Assembly: GCA_946885335.1 (NCBI GenBank)
Contig: CAMPGG010000110.1
Coordinates: forward strand, 1 to 10,103
Direction: 5' to 3'
Origin: an uncultured Chitinophagaceae bacterium
Lineage (GTDB): Bacteria; Bacteroidota; Bacteroidia; Chitinophagales; Chitinophagaceae
Length of the DNA: 10,103 bases
Positions 6,813 through 10,103 of this stretch are shown in pieces. The first letter of the stretch is position 1; the number at the start of each line of letters is the position of its first letter. Made by a program: the position numbers and the translations under genes. The notes under the pieces were generated by a model. That model was not told where the DNA came from. It saw nothing but the letters and a program-made list of their open reading frames with translations, and did no database searches.

Positions 6813-8115
6813 CTTGATTATTTCACTGCTGGTGCTGGTATTGCTGTTTTCGTGCAAACAGAAACCAGGTAATGATGTTGCGCATGATCATGCCGGTGAG
6901 ACAACTTATACCTGTCCCATGCACCCGCAGATCATCAAAAATGAACCGGGTACCTGTCCCATTTGCGGGATGGACCTGGTACCGGTAAATAAAGCTCATG
7001 GCGGATCGGTTGACAGTAATTTGTTACCATTATTAAAACCCGTTAATGAACAGGTGATTGCCTCTATGCCAACCATTGAAGTGGAAAGCGGTACCCGAAT
7101 ATTCTCCATTCCGGTGCAAGGTGTAATCACATATGATACCCGGAAGCAGGAAACAGTAGCAAGCCGGGTAGCAGGAAGAATTGAAAGAATGTATGTGAAA
7201 TATAATTTTCAACCCATCAGCAAAGGGCAATTAGTGATGGAAATTTATTCGCCTGATCTTGCAGCAGCTCAACGTGAATTAATTTACCTCTCCAGGTTGG
7301 GTAATGAAAAAGCAATGCTTGATAGAGCCAAACAAAGACTGAGCTTATTAGGCATGCAACCTGCACAGATTGCGCAGGTTTTAAGAACAGGTAAACCATT
7401 GTACAGGGTTCCGGTTTTCAGTCCTGCAAGCGGTTATATTGTTGAAAAAAATCTGGATCAGAATTCCGGCAGCAACCCGGTACCAGTTGCTTCATCATCA
7501 TCCGGTGGCATGGTTGGAATGAGTGGATCATCATCCAACTCAAATCTAACATCTGCAACACAACAACCTCAGGTTAATCAATCACCCGTTTTAATTAGGG
7601 AAGGTCAGTATGTTGGAAACGGAGAAACCATTTTTACTATTTACCAGGCTAATAATATGGTGGCTGAATTTTCACTTGATCCTTCTTTGGCAACTGAAGT
7701 GAAACGTGGGCAAAAAGTTGTTTACCACACCATGGCCGATCCAAAGAATGTACAGGCAGGTACAATTGGTTTGGTAGAACCAACCCAACGCAACGGACAA
7801 TACTTTACCATTGCCCGAATGTATTTAAGCAATACAAATTTGCAACCGGGTCAATTGGTTACAGCCAATATCCCGGTAGTGAAAATCGGCGCATCCTGGT
7901 TGCCCGAAAATGCGGTCCTTCAACTGGGACAACAATCTGTGGTATTTAAAAAAGAGGGCGCTGTATTTATTCCAACAAAAATAAAAACAGGTATACGCAT
8001 CAATGGGTTGGTGGAAGTGTTGGATCGTATTGCAGGTTGGCAGATTGCAAAGAATGCAAATTTCCTGGTTGACAGTGAAAGTTTTATCCGTTTACAAACA
8101 AACAGTGAACCATGA
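6790..8115 (+). CDS. cusB: CusB-type RND periplasmic adaptor lipoprotein with N-terminal HMBD (first copy)
   Basis: A 441-residue membrane-fusion protein from ATG 6790; TTG 6784 is in frame but less likely. The N-terminus is a lipoprotein signal with lipobox LFSC (lipidated C22), followed by a His/Asp linker (HDHAGE) and a heavy-metal-binding domain (HMBD, PF19335 type) at 40-65: YTCPMHPQII then CPICGMDLVP. The adaptor core follows: SRVAGRIERMYVKYNF and KGQLVMEIYSPDL (125-156), a helical hairpin (about 157-200), the returning lipoyl half SPASGYIVEK (211-220), then beta-barrel and membrane-proximal domains. An unusual Ser/Gly/Gln/Asn-rich segment (about 225-265) interrupts the second lipoyl half before REGQYVGNGETIF. 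The protein would bridge CusA and CusC and may deliver copper through its HMBD. It overlaps cusC by 23 bp and the next adaptor by ATGA. The gene symbol is by family; which copy is the main adaptor is unknown. Confidence 0.9.
   Translation: MKRNYTGNLIISLLVLVLLFSCKQKPGNDVAHDHAGETTYTCPMHPQIIKNEPGTCPICGMDLVPVNKAHGGSVDSNLLPLLKPVNEQVIASMPTIEVESGTRIFSIPVQGVITYDTRKQETVASRVAGRIERMYVKYNFQPISKGQLVMEIYSPDLAAAQRELIYLSRLGNEKAMLDRAKQRLSLLGMQPAQIAQVLRTGKPLYRVPVFSPASGYIVEKNLDQNSGSNPVPVASSSSGGMVGMSGSSSNSNLTSATQQPQVNQSPVLIREGQYVGNGETIFTIYQANNMVAEFSLDPSLATEVKRGQKVVYHTMADPKNVQAGTIGLVEPTQRNGQYFTIARMYLSNTNLQPGQLVTANIPVVKIGASWLPENAVLQLGQQSVVFKKEGAVFIPTKIKTGIRINGLVEVLDRIAGWQIAKNANFLVDSESFIRLQTNSEP
7462..7584 (+). other. 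Low-complexity Ser/Gly/Asn/Gln insert in the first CusB
   Basis: Codons for residues ~225-265 of the first adaptor encode runs such as ASSSSGGMVGMSGSSSNSN followed by a Gln/Pro/Asn stretch, with repeated tcatcatca triplets in the DNA. It lies between the two strands of the lipoyl-like domain and is absent from the second adaptor, where SPVDGVVAEMFVTEGQYVGE runs without a break. It is probably a flexible surface loop. Confidence 0.65.
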
Positions 8116-9329
8116 GCACAAGATTATCAATCGTATTTATTTTTATTGGGACTGTTTTAGCAACGGGATTTTTTTCATCCTGCAAAAGCAAGGAAGAAAC
8201 AGAGGTAACGGCAGCTGAAAAAAAACTAACCTATACCTGCCCGATGCACCCGCAGATCATCAGTGAAAAGCCGGGCACCTGTCCTGTTTGCGGCATGGAC
8301 CTTGTACCATTCGATAAAACAAATGTGTCTGATAACCTTACTTTAAATGAATCGCAAAGAGCTTTGGCTAATGTAACAACGGATACTATCAAAGAAGGAT
8401 CATTTTCTTCCTTTAAACAATTAAATGGAAGACTGGTGGTTAACCCGGAACAAACCGAATTCGTCAGCAGCCGGGTAGCCGGCAGGCTGGAAAATTTATT
8501 TGTAAAAGAAACGGGTGTGGCTGTCCGTAAGGGTCAGACCTTGTATACTATTTATTCGGAACAACTGGCCGCATTGCAACAGGAATATTTAATTGCACTG
8601 GCGCAGGTTGCGGCATTCCCAAATGATGATAAGTTTCGTCAACTGGCTGATGGTGCCAGGCAAAAATTGTTGTTGTATGGACAAACGGAGGGACAGTTAC
8701 AGCAACTAAGAAACAAAAAACAAACCAGTCCTTTTATCAGCTATGCATCACCGGTAGATGGGGTGGTGGCAGAAATGTTTGTTACTGAAGGCCAGTATGT
8801 AGGGGAGGGTTCCGCAATTTTGCGGGTAGAAGGATATAACAATATCTGGGTTGAAGCAGATCTTTATCCTGCAGAAGCCAGCCTGGTCAAAAAGGGTGAC
8901 CGGGTGAATGTTAGCATAGCAGGCAGTAACCTGGATCAGCAAACCATGCGTGTTGAATTCATTGCGCCTGCATTACAAACCGGCAGCCAGTTATTAACTA
9001 TTCGTGGCAGCATTCCGAATCCCGGTAACCAGTTAAAAGCAGGTATGCAGGCATTGGTAGAAATTCCGGTTTCAAATACATCCAGGGCAATCACTTTGCC
9101 GGTTGATGCTATTATTCGTGATCAAAATGGCGCTCATGTATGGAAGGAGATCAGTGAAGGAAAATTTGCACCAGCCATGGTAGAAACGGGTGCCGATAAT
9201 TTTAACCGGGTAGAGATTGTTAAAGGCGTATCTGTTGGTGATGTAGTGGTCACTTCGGGGGCCTATTTATTATACAGCGAATTTGTATTGAAAAAAGGAA
9301 AAGATCCCATGGCGGGACATAATCATTAA
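8112..9329 (+). CDS. cusB: CusB-type RND periplasmic adaptor lipoprotein with N-terminal HMBD (second copy)
   Basis: A 405-residue adaptor whose ATG overlaps the stop of the first copy (ATGA at 8112-8115). The lipoprotein signal ends in FSSC (C24). The HMBD at 41-66 reads YTCPMHPQII then CPVCGMDLVP, nearly the same as in the first copy. The core shows SRVAGRLENLFVKETG and VRKGQTLYTIYSEQL, a helical hairpin, SPVDGVVAEMFVTEGQYVGE (the second lipoyl half), and a barrel segment with NIWVEADLYPAEASLVKKGD. The C-terminus ends in MAGHNH, a short possible metal-binding tail. Apart from the HMBD and the first lipoyl half it differs clearly from the first copy, so the two are not a recent duplication. 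As in other RND systems with two adaptors, they might alternate around the trimer in a 3:3:3 or heteromeric 6-subunit ring; this is inference. No frame damage is seen. Confidence 0.9.
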   Translation: MSTRLSIVFIFIGTVLATGFFSSCKSKEETEVTAAEKKLTYTCPMHPQIISEKPGTCPVCGMDLVPFDKTNVSDNLTLNESQRALANVTTDTIKEGSFSSFKQLNGRLVVNPEQTEFVSSRVAGRLENLFVKETGVAVRKGQTLYTIYSEQLAALQQEYLIALAQVAAFPNDDKFRQLADGARQKLLLYGQTEGQLQQLRNKKQTSPFISYASPVDGVVAEMFVTEGQYVGEGSAILRVEGYNNIWVEADLYPAEASLVKKGDRVNVSIAGSNLDQQTMRVEFIAPALQTGSQLLTIRGSIPNPGNQLKAGMQALVEIPVSNTSRAITLPVDAIIRDQNGAHVWKEISEGKFAPAMVETGADNFNRVEIVKGVSVGDVVVTSGAYLLYSEFVLKKGKDPMAGHNH

Positions 9330-9354
9330 ATTTTAAAATCAAAAACAAAAAACA

Positions 9355-9912
9355 ATGAAACACTTGATCAAAAAGATGGTACCGGTTACAGCAGTTATTC
9401 TTTTAGCCGCCTGTGGTGATGATACCGCAACAAAAGGGGAAATGGGTGAACATGACGGGCACGACCATGCGAAAACAGAAGAAACCCAGGCAACTGCCAG
9501 CACAAGCCCTGTTTTGAAAGACGAAAAAATGAATGCCGTTTACCAGCATTATGTGCATTTGACAACAGCACTTACCAACAGTGACATGGGTGAAGCAAAA
9601 ATTGCAGCCAATGCCATTGAAGCCGGTGCTAAGGAAGTGAGTGGTGCAGAAGCCATTGCATCTTCTGCGTCAAAGATCACCGCGGCCAGTGACCTGGAAG
9701 TTCAGCGCAAGCACTACGAAGATATGAGCAATGCCATGATAACGCTGTTGAAAAAAGACGGCCTGTCTAACGGTGAAGTTTATGTGCAGTATTGCCCGAT
9801 GGCTTTTAATGATAAAGGCGCATCCTGGATCAGTTCATCCAAAGAGATCCGCAATCCTTATTTCGGCGACAAGATGATGAACTGTGGTGAAGTGAAAGAA
9901 ACCATTCAGTAA
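9355..9912 (+). CDS. DUF3347 domain lipoprotein
   Basis: A 185-residue protein with a lipoprotein signal (lipobox LAAC, lipidated C20) and a His-rich acidic linker (GEHDGHDHAKTEE, 31-43). The helical C-terminal domain (about 55-180) is recognisable as DUF3347 (PF11827) by VYQHYVHLTTALTNSD near its start and by the conserved end VYVQYCPMAF (142-151), SSKEIRNPYFGDKMMNCGEV (160-179). The CPM and MMNC pieces place Cys and Met residues in a likely metal site. DUF3347 also occurs as a C-terminal extension of CusB-like adaptors in Bacteroidota; here it is a stand-alone lipoprotein directly after the adaptors, 25 bp downstream with an A-rich leader. A periplasmic copper-binding or chaperone role, similar to CusF in E. 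coli, is plausible from context but unproven. Confidence 0.85.
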   Translation: MKHLIKKMVPVTAVILLAACGDDTATKGEMGEHDGHDHAKTEETQATASTSPVLKDEKMNAVYQHYVHLTTALTNSDMGEAKIAANAIEAGAKEVSGAEAIASSASKITAASDLEVQRKHYEDMSNAMITLLKKDGLSNGEVYVQYCPMAFNDKGASWISSSKEIRNPYFGDKMMNCGEVKETIQ

Positions 9913-9920
9913 ATACTTAA

Positions 9921-9968
9921 CCTGCGAGTCTCTACTCTTCGCCATGTGCTGAAGGGCGGACTCGCAGG
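9921..9968. repeat. 10-bp inverted repeat between the DUF3347 gene and the last gene
   Basis: CCTGCGAGTC (9921-9930) and GACTCGCAGG (9959-9968) are perfect inverted copies around a 28-base loop; CTTC/GAAG (9947-9954 flanks) may pair inside it. The stem is much more GC-rich than the surroundings. It is followed by an A run (9971-9978) instead of the T run expected for a plus-strand terminator. Candidates are an attenuator or mRNA-processing hairpin between cistrons, or a dispersed palindromic repeat. Confidence 0.6.
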
Positions 9969-9984
9969 ATAAAAAAACAGCATC

Positions 9985-10103
9985 ATGAATCATTCTCATC
10001 ATGATCATGAGGATCATGTCCGTAAGGAATATACCTGCCCCATGCACCCGGAGGTAATAAAAACGTCTCCGGGTAATTGCCCCAAATGCGGAATGAAACT
10101 GGT
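9985..10103 (+). CDS. HMBD-containing protein, probably copper P-type ATPase (partial, N-terminus only)
   Basis: The first 39 codons of a gene that continues past the window. It starts with a His/Asp-rich tract ([11 protein letters not shown], residues 1-11) and a heavy-metal-binding domain from residue 16: [10 protein letters not shown] then CPKCGMKLV. This arrangement is typical of Cu(I)-exporting P1B-type ATPases (CopA-like) in Bacteroidota, where it precedes the membrane helices. A free-standing HMBD protein or a third adaptor is also possible, although no signal peptide is visible, which argues for a cytoplasmic N-terminus and so for the ATPase. It starts 72 bp after the DUF3347 gene, beyond the inverted repeat. 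Confidence 0.72.
   Translation, partial: MNHSHHDHEDHVRKEYTCPMHPEVIKTSPGNCPKCGMKL

Noticed and set aside
1..10103. CRISPR arrays, tRNA/rRNA genes, insertion sequences or transposase genes
   Set aside because: No regularly spaced repeats, no tRNA or rRNA signatures and no transposase-like proteins were found; the window is fully explained by metal-handling and membrane protein genes.

Overview
The window looks like a chromosomal or accessory stretch of a Bacteroidota bacterium, most likely close to the Chitinophagaceae. Reasons are the AT-leaning base composition, A-rich leaders with few Shine-Dalgarno sites, one good TAnnTTTG-type promoter box, and families typical of that phylum (HYC_CC_PP protein, DUF3347 lipoprotein, HMBD-tagged Cus adaptors). 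The genus assignment is inference; no rRNA or other marker gene is present.

Layout: a minus-strand DUF998-type membrane protein (31-669) is separated by about 215 bp from a plus-strand DUF305 membrane protein (885-1325). From about 1455 to the end of the window everything lies on the plus strand and reads as one copper/silver efflux cluster: HYC_CC_PP protein (1470-1868), secreted HMA-domain protein (1956-2339), CusA-type RND permease (2352-5581, interrupted in its reading frame near 3628-3650), CusC/TolC-type outer-membrane channel (5568-6812), two successive CusB-type lipoprotein adaptors (6790-8115 and 8112-9329), a DUF3347 lipoprotein (9355-9912), a 10-bp-stem inverted repeat (9921-9968), and the first 39 codons of another metal-binding protein, probably a copper P-type ATPase, cut by the window end.

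How the genes work together (inference from families): the CusA trimer, CusB adaptors and CusC channel would form a proton-driven tripartite pump moving Cu(I)/Ag(I) from the periplasm to the outside. The permease keeps the three methionines that bind Cu(I) in E. coli CusA, at exactly the same spacing. The HYC_CC_PP, HMA and DUF3347 proteins and the HMBD modules on the adaptors supply Cys-, Met- and His-rich sites in the envelope and may replace the CusF chaperone, which is absent here. The P-type ATPase would export cytoplasmic Cu(I). Genes from cusA to the second cusB overlap by 4-23 bp, suggesting tight translational coupling.

The points most worth a second look are the cusA frame break at an A7 run with an ATGA stop/start overlap, a heptad-spaced methionine stripe in the CusC helix, the same HMBD module opening three genes, and the palindrome before the last gene. 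The system itself is a recognisable Cus-type cluster rather than an entirely new one; the novelty lies in its accessory proteins and in the split permease.
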